A stretch of 64,000 nt of DNA, taken from the NCBI RefSeq assembly GCF_016406105.1, contig NZ_CP066308.1:1461501-1525500 (forward strand), written 5' to 3'. This DNA comes from Brevibacillus composti (GTDB lineage Bacteria; Bacillota; Bacilli; Brevibacillales; Brevibacillaceae). The notes beneath the pieces were generated by a model. That model was not told where the DNA came from and searched no databases. It saw nothing but the letters and a program-made list of their open reading frames with translations. A program made the translations under genes and the position numbers. Positions 7,876 to 16,446 of this stretch are shown piece by piece. The stretch's first letter is position 1. Every line of letters begins with the position of its first letter.

Positions 7876-8667
7876 TTACTTTGAATGTGACAGGGCAGCA
7901 TCAAAGGCATCGAGGATTTCAAGGAAATGGGAAGCTTCTCTAAAGACGTGGTCAGCAAGTAATGGCGGGATGATACTCTTAATCCGGCATGCTTCAATGA
8001 GCTCGCGCGCAGTTTTCTTAAAATCACGCAGTTGGCGTACTGAAACACGATTCTGATCGACAAATTGATCGAGGAGGGGCTGAGTCAGCGATTGCGGTCG
8101 CATGGAGTCAAGATCGATGGCTTGAAAGAGGAGTTGATCAAAATCATGGCTAAAATCTCTCGCTTGCTCAACTAGCTTTCTCTCGGAAGGATCCAGCAAG
8201 TGATTAATGAACTTTGCATGGTCTGCCATAATTTTCAGGAAGAACACATTTTCATTGATGACGGCATCCGGCAATGGATCAAGGGTTCCTGTATTCAATT
8301 GTTTCAATCGATTCATAAAATAAGCAGCCTCGCGACTTACATGATCCACCAACAATGGGAAGTTGCTGCCGAGGATTTTACACTGAATGATTAATCCAAG
8401 TACATTTCGCTTGAATGCCCAAATCTGACAAGCGGCCGTGTGAACCTGATTGTTAAATTCATAGATCACGCGGGGATCTGCATCTGGAGTGAAGGAGAGT
8501 GCCCTATTTTCAATATCTTCAAAGATGTGGTAAAAACAGTCCGCTTCCTGGATTAATTTCGTGTCTTCACAGGTAAAACCCAATTTCAGAAAGAGTGAGT
8601 GTTCCTTCATGATACGCGACCAAAAACGAATTTCGCCTAGTGACCTTTCAACAAATTCATCTGCCAT
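7876..8667 (-). CDS. DUF2935 protein, full length
   Basis: 263 aa, all-helical, with two similar halves. RSLGEIRFWSRIMKEHSLFL near the start and NENVFFLKIMADHAKFINHL in the middle are the paired helices with E/H residues typical of DUF2935, a ferritin/hemerythrin-like fold found in Bacillales and Clostridia. Conserved Glu and His residues suggest metal binding; the biological role is unknown. A second family member at 14978-15337 lacks its middle and is a useful comparison. GGAGGTACC precedes the ATG. No operon partner. Confidence 0.8.
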   Translation of the reverse strand: MADEFVERSLGEIRFWSRIMKEHSLFLKLGFTCEDTKLIQEADCFYHIFEDIENRALSFTPDADPRVIYEFNNQVHTAACQIWAFKRNVLGLIIQCKILGSNFPLLVDHVSREAAYFMNRLKQLNTGTLDPLPDAVINENVFFLKIMADHAKFINHLLDPSERKLVEQARDFSHDFDQLLFQAIDLDSMRPQSLTQPLLDQFVDQNRVSVRQLRDFKKTARELIEACRIKSIIPPLLADHVFREASHFLEILDAFDAALSHSK

Positions 8668-9019
8668 ACGGTACCTCCAAATGAGTGTATTGGGGGAAAG
8701 ACACTATCAGCAGGCAGAACTAAGTTTTAAGACTCCAGAATAAAGGCGAGCTCCTGTTATTCGAACTTGATATATACCTATGCGTTTGCCCATTGCAACG
8801 GAATGGGCGCTTGCCCAAAAAAGACTAAAGAAAACAAGCCAATTTTATTAAAATAGCTACAATAGCTACCACGGAAATATAACGTCGTTTACATAATAAC
8901 ATGTATCTTTATACTCGACTTTCAAAACAGGATAGACAGGCACCAGCATTCCTCCTTTTAACCTGATGAAGTAATCCTAGCTTAATCATCAAAATCTCAA
9001 TTAGTTGTTTTGCGGTGAC
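8668..9019. other. Intergenic stretch without a gene
   Basis: 352 bases with no supportable ORF. A hairpin (GCCCATT at 8788-8794 with AATGGGC at 8802-8808) is present, without a T-run on either side. Otherwise it is AT-rich sequence, presumably including the promoter of the DUF2935 gene. Confidence 0.4.
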
Positions 9020-9361
9020 TCATTTCCGCTCAGATACAGGGGTTTCATGTGGGCCGACATGAAAAACCGGATAACAGGAATCACAAAAATACTGATCCCA
9101 AAGAATGAATGAAGTAAGTGCCACAATGGATACAAGTATCGCCGTAAGAAACGGGAGGCGGCCTTTCGAGTAAGCTTTCACTAGATAACAGTATGAGAAG
9201 AAAATGATCGTGATTAGTATGAATAAGAAAAATGCGAGTGATTTTACGATCGCAGCACCGATCAGGAATCCGGAAGGTGAAGGTTTGGCTGCGATAACAG
9301 CCAGCACTGGAATCAAAACCAGTATGTAAAGAATAAGCCCGATAAAATAAGGGAGTCGCAT
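9020..9361 (-). CDS. Small membrane protein of unknown function
   Basis: 113 aa. Three hydrophobic helices (about residues 3-25, 33-60 and 70-88) are followed by a short polar tail with two Cys (YFCDSCYP). AAAGGATG lies 8 bases before the ATG. It does not resemble a family I know. It is followed on the same strand, after a 200-base gap, by another small membrane protein gene region. Expression and function are unknown. Confidence 0.55.
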   Translation of the reverse strand: MRLPYFIGLILYILVLIPVLAVIAAKPSPSGFLIGAAIVKSLAFFLFILITIIFFSYCYLVKAYSKGRLPFLTAILVSIVALTSFILWDQYFCDSCYPVFHVGPHETPVSERK

Positions 9362-9562
9362 CCAATATCATCCTTTTTTAAACGAGAGTCGAGTAAATGA
9401 TAACACTATTCGCCGGTAATGGAGCATGAGAGGGCTCGGGATGTCCATTCAACACAACGATCACGAAGAAAAGACAAAAAGCACCACAGAGCGTGCGTAC
9501 GGCATCGCGGTTATCCAGTACGTGGAGATTATAATCATAAAAACCAGGTAACAAAAGAGAAA

Positions 9563-9928
9563 TTAAAGAAAGGGGAGAATATGAACGAAAATACCGATGA
9601 TAAAAAGAATCAGAAGAATTTGGTGCACTCGCTCTTTTAGAGGATAAAAGTAGACTTGTGCGATGGTACGAAGAAACCAAAAGAATGCCATGCCAACATA
9701 CAAGGTCTGACCGATTTTGGTTGATTGGATCTCAGCCGTATTAAAAAAGCCGAGGTAAGCCACGAGGAAAAACATGAATGCCAGACATAGATTGAGAGTT
9801 TGGACAACAGCTCTATTCACTAGGGACACACGATTCAGCTGTTCTTTCCAATGGAGCAGGCGCCAAAAGAAGAGATGAAATACACCAAAAGCGAAGTTGA
9901 AAAAAGCTGCAAATTTAATCATGAACAT
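9563..9928 (-). CDS. Four-helix membrane protein of unknown function
   Basis: 121 aa with four membrane segments: KFAAFFNFAFGVFHLFFWRL, NLCLAFMFFLVAYLGFF, TLYVGMAFFWFLRTIAQ and QILLILFIIGIFVHILPF. GGGGGG stands shortly before the ATG. The layout (conserved HLFFWR in helix 1, R-x-x-A-Q near helix 3) resembles small conserved integral membrane proteins of Bacillota, but I cannot give a function. No clear operon. Confidence 0.6.
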   Translation of the reverse strand: MFMIKFAAFFNFAFGVFHLFFWRLLHWKEQLNRVSLVNRAVVQTLNLCLAFMFFLVAYLGFFNTAEIQSTKIGQTLYVGMAFFWFLRTIAQVYFYPLKERVHQILLILFIIGIFVHILPFL

Positions 9929-10083
9929 GGCAATCCCCCCACTATTGTGAACTCATTGAGCTTATCTTAATCGATCGAAATATGATTTCACACAATATTT
10001 CGGGAGTTGCCTGCCAGGAATCGGTAGTAGTCTTGGCGGCAACTCCTTTTACATCCATCAATATGAAAAATTTTCCGAGATAC

Positions 10084-10114
10084 TGTAACCTTTTCCCACA
10101 AATCTCATCTAATT
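10084..10114 (+). promoter_or_regulatory. Putative ECF-sigma autoregulated promoter
   Basis: TGTAACCTTTT, 14 bases, CTAATT. The identical motif with identical spacing occurs at 11829-11859 before the third gene of this unit. A GTAAC-type -35 is typical of SigX/SigW-like ECF sigma factors, so the sigma factor encoded just downstream probably recognises both. Confidence 0.65.
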
Positions 10115-10170
10115 GTTTGCATGGGAGCAAGAGAGTGATCTAGACGTGATGGGAGCAGGAGTGTGATAAG

Positions 10171-10719
10171 TTGTTTTACAATACATCGGCAGCCGAACAG
10201 CAGTTTAACCAGATTTACCAGGCGTATCACAAGGATGTGTACCATTTTCTGTACTGTTTTACAGGCAACAGGGGGGATGCGGAGGATCTGACTCAGGAGA
10301 CGTTTATCCGAGTCGCTGCCTCTCTATCTAAATTTGAAGGACGTGCCCATTTGAAAACCTGGATGATCGCGATCGCGAAAAACCTTTCCAGAGAGTGGGC
10401 GCGAAAGAAACGGCTATCGTCTTTTTTTACCGACGTCATCCTCAGAAACATGCCTGCCGAAGACGGACTGCCAGAACCGGAATTGGAAACCAAAGAGAGC
10501 TATAAACAAATCCTTGCGGGATTGCAAAAACTAAAGCCGCAGTATCGGACGGTGATCATCTTACGACTCATTGAGGAGTACAGCGTCAAGGAAACAGCGG
10601 AAATTCTCTCCTGCACGGAAATCAAAGTGAAGGTGGACTTTCACAGGGCGATCAAAAAGCTGCAAAACGTATTGGAACCAGATGCGAGGGGAGAGTGGAA
10701 GAATGTATTGGCAAAATGA
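10171..10719 (+). CDS. ECF-type RNA polymerase sigma factor
   Basis: 182 aa from TTG 10171. Region 2 contains AYHKDVYHFLYCFTGNRGDA, then EDLTQETFIRVAAS and the DNA-melting segment HLKTWMIAIAKNLSREWARK. Region 4 contains LKPQYRTVIILRLIEEYSVK and AEILSCTEIKVKVDFHRAIK. There is no region 1 or 3, so this is group 4 (ECF), closest in style to SigX/SigV of Bacillus. Its 3' end overlaps the start of a membrane protein that is the likely anti-sigma factor. A matching ECF-type promoter motif precedes it, so it is probably autoregulated. The signal it answers is unknown; cell-envelope stress is common for the group. Confidence 0.9.
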   Translation: MFYNTSAAEQQFNQIYQAYHKDVYHFLYCFTGNRGDAEDLTQETFIRVAASLSKFEGRAHLKTWMIAIAKNLSREWARKKRLSSFFTDVILRNMPAEDGLPEPELETKESYKQILAGLQKLKPQYRTVIILRLIEEYSVKETAEILSCTEIKVKVDFHRAIKKLQNVLEPDARGEWKNVLAK

Positions 10720-11824
10720 AAAAGAGTTGCGTGAAACCATCAAACTTTCGCCGGATTTCGAACCGAACGAGGCTTTCGTTGAAACAGCGAGGAATGCAGG
10801 TCTGGATGTGATCAGAAAACAGGCAAATAAACGGCAGAAGATCATGGTGCTCAATCAAGTTGCGGTTATTGCTGCGGCGCTGCTTCTTGTATGGGGCGTG
10901 ATTTCGCAGCATGGGCCAGCAAAAGAGTTAAAAACCGAAATGGCTGCGTCCGTCCAAGTAGATGAATCAGGGCCCCAGAAGACCGCCATCCATTTACCGG
11001 AGCCACCCAAAGAATCTGTGACAGCAGCCACGCCTCCACAACAGGTTCCCCCCGCTCAGGAGCAGGACAGACAAAATCCGCAAGCGGCTGCCATGCAGAT
11101 TACAACTGTGGAAACGGATAGAGCGACAGTTGACAAGACAAGCACGCCAACTGAAGAGACAGCGACCTCTAACATCCAAACATCCGTGGAAGCGGAGGGG
11201 AATGTCCCTGAGCAAATACAGAAAAAAGGGACGTGGCTAGCAGAACAAGATATCCTTTCTCCGGCTATGCAGAAATCATGGGTGGATCTGCAAAACAGTT
11301 TTCCGATCCTGAAAGAGGTCAACGGTATCGAGAGTGACGACGATGATGACAACCAGGAGGCCGCATCCATCCGCGCTTCTCTCTTGAAAACAGCTCCAGA
11401 AGGACAAGTCCATACGGTTGCGAAGGTGGAATTCAATGAGCAAGGAGAGGTCAACTTCTTGCAACTTCCAGAGAAAGAGAATGGAAGCCTCCCGGATATT
11501 TCTACGGAAACAGCAAAAGTGCGGGCCAAGGAGTATCTCGAAAAGATTCTCGGCGTGGATGCCTCCGCCTACAGCATCGTTTCTGTTTGGCCAGAAAAGT
11601 CGTATGATCTGCAGATGAATGGAACCATTCGAAAGTACACCGTTAATTTTAAGAAGCCGGTACCCGGTGATCCTGAGTCAGCCTTTTATGCAACGCTCCT
11701 GGTGGACAGCGGGGGGGAGTTTCTCTCGTTTGAAAAAGTGAAAAAACCTATTTCGTATGATTCTTGGTATGCCGTTGATTTCGAAAGGCGAGCCATGCCT
11801 GAGAAAAATGGAAATAATGAGTGA
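10703..11824 (+). CDS. Probable anti-sigma factor with extracytoplasmic domain
   Basis: 373 aa from ATG 10703, which has GGGGAGAG upstream; it overlaps the sigma gene by 17 bases, indicating coupling. A cytoplasmic N-terminus of about 50 residues is followed by one membrane helix (MVLNQVAVIAAALLLVWGVI), then a long Thr/Glu/Gln-rich linker and a folded C-terminal domain of about 180 residues outside the membrane. This is the architecture of membrane anti-sigma factors. The C-terminal part has two PepSY/YcdB-like strands-and-helix units (AKVRAKEYLEKILGVDASAY). It has no zinc-binding HxxxCxxC motif, so it is not a ZAS type. The role is inferred from position and topology. Confidence 0.7.
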   Translation: MYWQNEKELRETIKLSPDFEPNEAFVETARNAGLDVIRKQANKRQKIMVLNQVAVIAAALLLVWGVISQHGPAKELKTEMAASVQVDESGPQKTAIHLPEPPKESVTAATPPQQVPPAQEQDRQNPQAAAMQITTVETDRATVDKTSTPTEETATSNIQTSVEAEGNVPEQIQKKGTWLAEQDILSPAMQKSWVDLQNSFPILKEVNGIESDDDDDNQEAASIRASLLKTAPEGQVHTVAKVEFNEQGEVNFLQLPEKENGSLPDISTETAKVRAKEYLEKILGVDASAYSIVSVWPEKSYDLQMNGTIRKYTVNFKKPVPGDPESAFYATLLVDSGGEFLSFEKVKKPISYDSWYAVDFERRAMPEKNGNNE

Positions 11825-11828
11825 AAAT

Positions 11829-11859
11829 TGTAACCTTTTATTAAAAATTGCTACTAATG
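11829..11859 (+). promoter_or_regulatory. Second ECF-type promoter motif
   Basis: TGTAACCTTTT, 14 bases, CTAATG, starting right after the anti-sigma stop. It matches the motif at 10084-10114 in both boxes and in spacing, so the secreted-protein gene at 11904 is probably a direct target of the same sigma factor. Confidence 0.65.
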
Positions 11860-11903
11860 AACAAGAGCATCTGACATTGCTCAACATAGAGGAGGAAATG
11901 AAC

Positions 11904-12569
11904 ATGAAGAAAACGGTTATCACTTTGGCAGCGTTTTGCATGCTTGCAGGAACGCCAGCTTGGGCAGCAGAGCAGGTAAAAGAAAAATCGACCCATTCAT
12001 CCCAAACCAAAAAAGAAAAACCGCAGGTTATCGAAAACGCTGAACTAAACCCGAAAGCAAAACAAGCGCTTGAAACACTGGAAACCATTTTGCCGGAAAT
12101 GAAGGATTGGTCCCAAAGAAAAGTAACTCTCCAAAAGTCATCGGTTCGATCGGACTATCACGTGGACATGACGAAATCCCAAGGACTTACCTACCCGCAC
12201 GCACGTGTCATCATTACAGAGAATACAGGGGAGATTCGTGCTTTTTCCGTACTAAAAGACCGCCCTTCGTTCCCGGAGGAAGTTAGAAATGGGGGTGGCT
12301 CCAGTTCGGTGAAAGAGCCTTACATGAAAGCGGCTACTGCTGCTTCCGATGAACTCATGAAGAAGCTCCTGGGAGAAAAAGCGGCGAACTACGCCCTCGA
12401 GGGAGTAAATTTTATCAGCTATGGCAACAGCTCTACCATTGTTGCTGCCATCTCCTACAAAGCAAAAATACAGGAAGAAAACACTTCGCTTGACGTGATC
12501 ACCATGAACATCGACGCGAGTGGGCAGCCCGCCATGTTTATGCATTTTAAGCAAGCATCTGCCAACTGA
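11904..12569 (+). CDS. Secreted protein, probable ECF regulon member
   Basis: 221 aa from ATG 11904, 7 bases after GAGGAGGA. Residues 1-22 are a signal peptide (MKKTVITLAAFCMLAGTPAW, cleaved after AWA). The mature protein carries a Lys-rich linker and one folded domain with a YPHARVIITENTGEIRAFSV segment, similar in style to the C-terminal domain of the upstream anti-sigma protein (PepSY/YcdB-like). It is preceded by its own ECF-type promoter motif and followed by a shared terminator. Possible jobs are sensing or inhibiting envelope components; no enzyme motif is visible. Confidence 0.6.
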   Translation: MKKTVITLAAFCMLAGTPAWAAEQVKEKSTHSSQTKKEKPQVIENAELNPKAKQALETLETILPEMKDWSQRKVTLQKSSVRSDYHVDMTKSQGLTYPHARVIITENTGEIRAFSVLKDRPSFPEEVRNGGGSSSVKEPYMKAATAASDELMKKLLGEKAANYALEGVNFISYGNSSTIVAAISYKAKIQEENTSLDVITMNIDASGQPAMFMHFKQASAN

Positions 12570-12614
12570 AATTCGCAATCTGCATCTGTCCGCAAGTAGA
12601 GCGCAATATCAAAC

Positions 12615-12647
12615 AACCCGTCTCCGAAAAGATGAGACGGGTTTTAC
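12615..12647. terminator. Bidirectional terminator
   Basis: AACCCGTCTC and GAGACGGGTT arms lie between convergent genes, with A- and T-rich flanks serving both strands. Confidence 0.7.
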
Positions 12648-13838
12648 TCAATTCTCCATCCGAGCATTCCCCCTCCATCCCCGAAACATCACGAAAGCCG
12701 CACACAATACCAGAGCCGCGAACGTATACGGAAGATGGATATTCAGGTCAAAAAGAATGCCGCCCACAGCCGGGCCGACAATGATCCCGAGACTGGTATA
12801 GGTGGAGTTCATCCCGGCAACAAATCCTTGGTTCTCTCCTGCCATTTTCGAGAGAAACGTGGTCACGGCAGGACGGAGGATGTCGCACGCAAAAAATACG
12901 ATGCACGTGACGGCCATGATGCCCCAATAGCTGCTGACGAATACGGTAGCGAGAATGAAAACAGCAGCCGTCATGAGCGTGATGAGAATCAATGTTTTCT
13001 CACCGAATTTGTCCACCAGCTTCTCGAAGAGCGTAATTTGGACCACCACTCCGAAAATGGAACCCACGGTGATAATGATGGCAATATCTTTGGCCGTGAA
13101 ACCGAACTTCGAATCGATAAAAAGGCTGAACATCATTTCATACGCGGCTAAGCCGAAGGAGAGCACAAAGACGATCAGAAACGGCACAAAATAGACAGAG
13201 CGGATCGACTTTTCGATCTCCCGAATAAAATGGGCGCTCCTTTTTTCAGCTCTATGTTTCTCCAGTTGTTCTTTCGACAGCGATTCTTCCAAAACAAACA
13301 ACGATACGGCGGCCGCGGCAAAGGCCAATCCCGCAGCGAAAAAGAAGGGGGCGCGTATGCCGAGTTCGGCGATAAATCCGCCCAAACCAGGACCAATAAT
13401 GAATCCGCCGCTGATGGCAGCCGCTTGATAGCCCAATACCTTCGCTCTGTTTTCGATAGAAGTCCGATCGGCTAAATAGGTGATCACGGCCGGCATGATG
13501 AGCGCATCGCTAATCCCGCCCAAGATTCTGGACAAAAACAGGACCCAAACCTGATTCCCGAAACCGAATAATAGCTCCGAAAACGAAAAAAGGAATAGTC
13601 CCGATACAATCATCTTCTTTCTGCCGACGGTGTCCACCCAAACACCGGTTAGCGGCGATGATAACAGCTGTGCAAAAGCAAAGGCGGAAATCAAAAAGCC
13701 GACAGTGTCCCCACCCATACCCATTTCTTTCGCAAAGGATGGCATGACCGGAACGACAAGACCAATCCCGACGTAGGCGATAAATAAATTAAACAAGACT
13801 AATCCTAAAGACAGCTTGTCTTTGCTGACGATACGCAT
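12648..13838 (-). CDS. MFS drug efflux transporter (NorA/Bmr-like)
   Basis: 396 aa with 12 predicted membrane helices, the usual length of DHA1 exporters. The family motifs are clear: GVWVDTVGRKKMIVSGLFLF (motif A) and a motif C-like GFIIGPGLGGFIAELGIRAP after helix 5. NorA, Bmr and TetA-type proton antiporters export fluoroquinolones, dyes and other cations; the substrate here cannot be told. A MarR regulator is encoded 68 bases upstream in the same orientation, and the palindromic operator before that gene probably controls both. RBS: GAGAGGTAGCGG before the ATG. Confidence 0.85.
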   Translation of the reverse strand: MRIVSKDKLSLGLVLFNLFIAYVGIGLVVPVMPSFAKEMGMGGDTVGFLISAFAFAQLLSSPLTGVWVDTVGRKKMIVSGLFLFSFSELLFGFGNQVWVLFLSRILGGISDALIMPAVITYLADRTSIENRAKVLGYQAAAISGGFIIGPGLGGFIAELGIRAPFFFAAGLAFAAAAVSLFVLEESLSKEQLEKHRAEKRSAHFIREIEKSIRSVYFVPFLIVFVLSFGLAAYEMMFSLFIDSKFGFTAKDIAIIITVGSIFGVVVQITLFEKLVDKFGEKTLILITLMTAAVFILATVFVSSYWGIMAVTCIVFFACDILRPAVTTFLSKMAGENQGFVAGMNSTYTSLGIIVGPAVGGILFDLNIHLPYTFAALVLCAAFVMFRGWRGNARMEN

Positions 13839-13906
13839 GATTTTTTCCGCTACCTCTCCAAGTAATCGTTATCTCTGTATAAGTAGTTCAATATGCCGGG
13901 CTGCCA

Positions 13907-14356
13907 TTACTGGGCATCGTTCGACTCATGAATCACCTGATTGATTTTTTTCATCGTGCGCAGCATTTGCTCCAGTTCCTCCATCTCCACCTGGGAGAAG
14001 TACTTTTTCACAAAAGCCTCGTCCGTCTCCTCGATCAACTCCGCATATTTTTTTCCTTCCGGCCCCAGGAGGATAAAGGATTCCCGCCGGTCGTTCGGAT
14101 TGCTTTCCCGACGGATAAACCCTTTGGATTCCAGATGGGAGAGCACTTGGCTGACGGCGCTTTTCGTAATGGAAAAGTTCGCCGCGATCTCGTTTACGGT
14201 AGTTCGCTGATTCCGCATAATGAAAAGCAGCATATTTTCTTGTTGAACGGTGAGGTTGTATTCATCCAGTTTTTTTGCCCTTTTGCTGTAGTTCAGCAAG
14301 TATTCCTGAAACTCGTCATGTAACGCGTTGACAATTTTCCGGTACTCCGAAAGCAT
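13907..14356 (-). CDS. MarR-family transcriptional regulator
   Basis: 149 aa from ATG 14356, which follows AGGAGG by 6 bases; the frame extends further upstream but without a better start. A winged helix-turn-helix spans QQENMLLFIMRNQRTTVNEI, then FSITKSAVSQVLSHLESKGF and IRRESNPNDRRESFILLG (the D-x-R wing). MarR proteins repress efflux genes and release DNA on ligand binding. The gene lies directly upstream of the MFS exporter on the same strand, and a perfect palindrome overlaps its promoter, so autorepression together with control of the pump is likely. Confidence 0.9.
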   Translation of the reverse strand: MLSEYRKIVNALHDEFQEYLLNYSKRAKKLDEYNLTVQQENMLLFIMRNQRTTVNEIAANFSITKSAVSQVLSHLESKGFIRRESNPNDRRESFILLGPEGKKYAELIEETDEAFVKKYFSQVEMEELEQMLRTMKKINQVIHESNDAQ

Positions 14357-14500
14357 GGCCGTCCTCCTAAAAAACGTATTTCCCTGATTTTGGAAGCTAA
14401 TGCGCCGCATGTGGCCGTGCGCTGCCATGCAGCCCCGCGACCTGCGCCGGGAGTGGCGCACGATCTGAAAAGTACAGGGTTCTGAAGAAAAAGGTTTAGT

Positions 14501-14545
14501 TTAGTTAACTTAACTAACTGTACAACGGAATTTTTTTATTGTCAA
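14501..14545 (-). promoter_or_regulatory. Promoter with MarR operator
   Basis: On the reverse strand TTGACA (14545-14540), a 17-base spacer and TACAGT (14522-14517) form a sigma-A promoter. A perfect 8-1-8 palindrome, TTAGTTAA-C-TTAACTAA, lies at 14501-14517, abutting the -10 box and covering the start region. This is the expected place for a MarR repressor. Confidence 0.7.
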
Positions 14546-14621
14546 ATGACAAATCGGAGCTCTCCTCGCGTTACTGACAAGAAACCGGGGAAATGATTGC
14601 AACTCTTTCATTACGAGAAAA

Positions 14622-14652
14622 CAAAAAAAACTCCCCACCGCGTAGGGAGTAA
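14622..14652 (-). terminator. Terminator of the small gene at 14669
   Basis: ACTCCC and GGGAGT arms with a run of eight A on the plus strand (T on the reverse strand). Confidence 0.6.
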
Positions 14653-14668
14653 AGAAAGCCACGGCTAC

Positions 14669-14848
14669 TTAGCAGCTCTCATGCGAACGTTTCATCATCT
14701 CGGAATATTGAACAAATTTCATTTCATGGTAAAAATGCTTTTTGTAATAGTAAATATGCTTCTCCGGGTCCTGATGCTCGTAAAATTTTGCCAACATTTG
14801 ATATTCGGATGCCTTCTTAAAATGATAGTCCCTTTTATCCTTGTACAC
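14669..14848 (-). CDS. Small charged protein of unknown function
   Basis: 59 aa from GTG 14848, preceded by AAAGGAGTGA; the longer open frame upstream has no start signal. The protein is rich in Lys, Tyr, His and Glu (KDKRDYHFKKASEYQMLAKF; HIYYYKKHFYHEMKFVQYSE) and probably forms two amphipathic helices. It has its own terminator. I know no family for it; small, His/Tyr-rich soluble proteins of this sort occur next to DUF2935 genes here, which may be coincidence. Confidence 0.6.
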   Translation of the reverse strand: MYKDKRDYHFKKASEYQMLAKFYEHQDPEKHIYYYKKHFYHEMKFVQYSEMMKRSHESC

Positions 14849-14977
14849 CCTGTTATCACTCCTTTGGTTCGATGTCCCTGCATCATATGCAACGGTCTGC
14901 AATCGAGATATGGACAGCAAACCATTCCCCCAAAAACTGAGCAAATGGCTCAGATTGTTACGAACGACGCCCTCTTT

Positions 14978-15337
14978 TTACTCAACCCTCGGCCGCGTAG
15001 GATAACAATCGGGCACATTCACATCCGTCACCTCGGACAGCTTCATCAAGTAATAACACTCTTCCCGCGACATATGATCAGCCATCGGTGCGCAGATATC
15101 CCGCGAGTTCCATCGCTGATTTGCCTGCTCTGTAAGGCAGCGACTCTCTTCACCGGACAGATTCCGGCGGGACTCAGCCAGCAAACGATCAAATGACTGG
15201 ATAAAATCGTTTGCCAGCTCAATTTCTCGGCTCTCCTTTGGCGCCAGCGACTGGTGAATAAACCGGGCATGATCCCCCAGGATCTGGAGCCAAAATCTAT
15301 GTTCAAACAAAATAGGATGGTGCGCATCCTCTCTCAT
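14978..15337 (-). pseudogene. DUF2935 gene with the middle missing
   Basis: 119 aa versus about 260 for the family. Residues 1-75 match the N-terminal part (FEHRFWLQILGDHARFIHQS). Residues from about 82 onward match the extreme C-terminus (MADHMSREECYYLMKLSEVT, ending PTRPRVE). The join at about 15090-15112 is in frame and removes roughly 140 residues, including the second metal-ligand helix pair. A translated product would lack half the fold. AGGGAGGGAC precedes the ATG, so it may still be made. An intact paralogue lies at 7876-8667. Confidence 0.7.
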
Positions 15338-15414
15338 ATAAGTCCCTCCCTCGATACACCCAAATTATGTGCGGCAGCCCAAAAGTGTGTATCGGGGGGC
15401 GGTTGTTGCCTCAA

Positions 15415-16326
15415 TCAGTCGCGCAGCGCTGCACTTTTTGCGGGATACTCAAAACAAGCCCGCACATCCTCCAAAAAAGCCTGAACCGCCGGAGCCAAAT
15501 AGCGATTTTTCAGATACGCCAAATAGACGGTCCGGGCCAATGCCGGAGAATCGATCGTCTTCCGTACAAGGGAGGCATCCTCAAGCCCGGACAAATAATT
15601 CTCCGGAATAATCGTGATCCCCAAATTCTCCCTGACCAGTGTCAACGCTGTCTCAAAGCGTTCGATCTCAAATTGAATCGCCGGCGTCAGCTCTTCCAGG
15701 GCAAAGGCCGACAAAATATCTTCTCTCGTCTGAAACCCTTCCGTACTGATGATAAACGGTTCCCCCTCCAGCTCGTGCAGGTGAACGGTATCCTGCCGTG
15801 CCAGCGGGTGATCTCTGTGCACCACGAGCACCAGTCTTTCCTCGTATAAAGGATAGGCTTCAATATCCTCTTCCGCGATAGACTGATTGGTGATCAACAA
15901 ATGGGTATGATACTTGCGAAGGGATTCCTTTACATCTTTTCCGCTCAGCACTTCGATCAGCTTGATGTGGATGGATGGAAAGCGGTCTTGATACGTGCGG
16001 ATGACCTTGGGGATCCAATGCTTCACCGACTCGATGATGCCGATGATGAGATCCCCGCTGCCGGTCAGCTTTACTTCTTCCATCTCTTTTTTCAGCATAT
16101 TCATTTGGGAGAGGAGCAGGATCGATTTCTGGTATAAAATTTTCCCAGCGTCCGTCAATTCCATCTTTCTTGTATTTCTTTCCAGGAGCGGCGAGCCGAC
16201 TTCTTGCTCCAGATTTTTAATCGCGTTGCTGAGCGATGGCTGCGAGATGTGCAGTTTTTGCGCGGCCTTGGAGTAGCTCAGCTGCTCGCACACCGTGACG
16301 AAATAATGCAGTTGCTTGATGTCCAA
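15415..16326 (-). CDS. LysR-family transcriptional regulator
   Basis: 303 aa. The N-terminal winged HTH is typical (MDIKQLHYFVTVCEQLSYSK, then AAQKLHISQPSLSNAIKNLE). The C-terminal effector-binding domain spans about residues 90-295, in the CysL/GltC/CynR style. It is divergent from hutG and gltS across 120 bases that contain a palindromic LysR box, so it most likely activates those two genes. The inducer is unknown; given the targets, glutamate, histidine or their intermediates are reasonable guesses. Confidence 0.9.
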   Translation of the reverse strand: MDIKQLHYFVTVCEQLSYSKAAQKLHISQPSLSNAIKNLEQEVGSPLLERNTRKMELTDAGKILYQKSILLLSQMNMLKKEMEEVKLTGSGDLIIGIIESVKHWIPKVIRTYQDRFPSIHIKLIEVLSGKDVKESLRKYHTHLLITNQSIAEEDIEAYPLYEERLVLVVHRDHPLARQDTVHLHELEGEPFIISTEGFQTREDILSAFALEELTPAIQFEIERFETALTLVRENLGITIIPENYLSGLEDASLVRKTIDSPALARTVYLAYLKNRYLAPAVQAFLEDVRACFEYPAKSAALRD

Positions 16327-16346
16327 AGCAATCTTCCTTTCAATTT

Positions 16347-16411
16347 ATAGCTTGAAACTATCAATTTATTAAAATTATATATTAGAAATAATAAGTTTGC
16401 CATTATATAAT
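16347..16411 (+). promoter_or_regulatory. LysR box and hutG promoter
   Basis: ATAG-N7-CTAT at 16347-16361 fits the T-N11-A LysR site. A TATAAT -10 at 16406-16411 has no good -35, as expected of an activator-dependent promoter. Confidence 0.55.
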
Positions 16412-16446
16412 CAAAAAACAAAACTACTTCAGAAGGTTCAGAAAGG

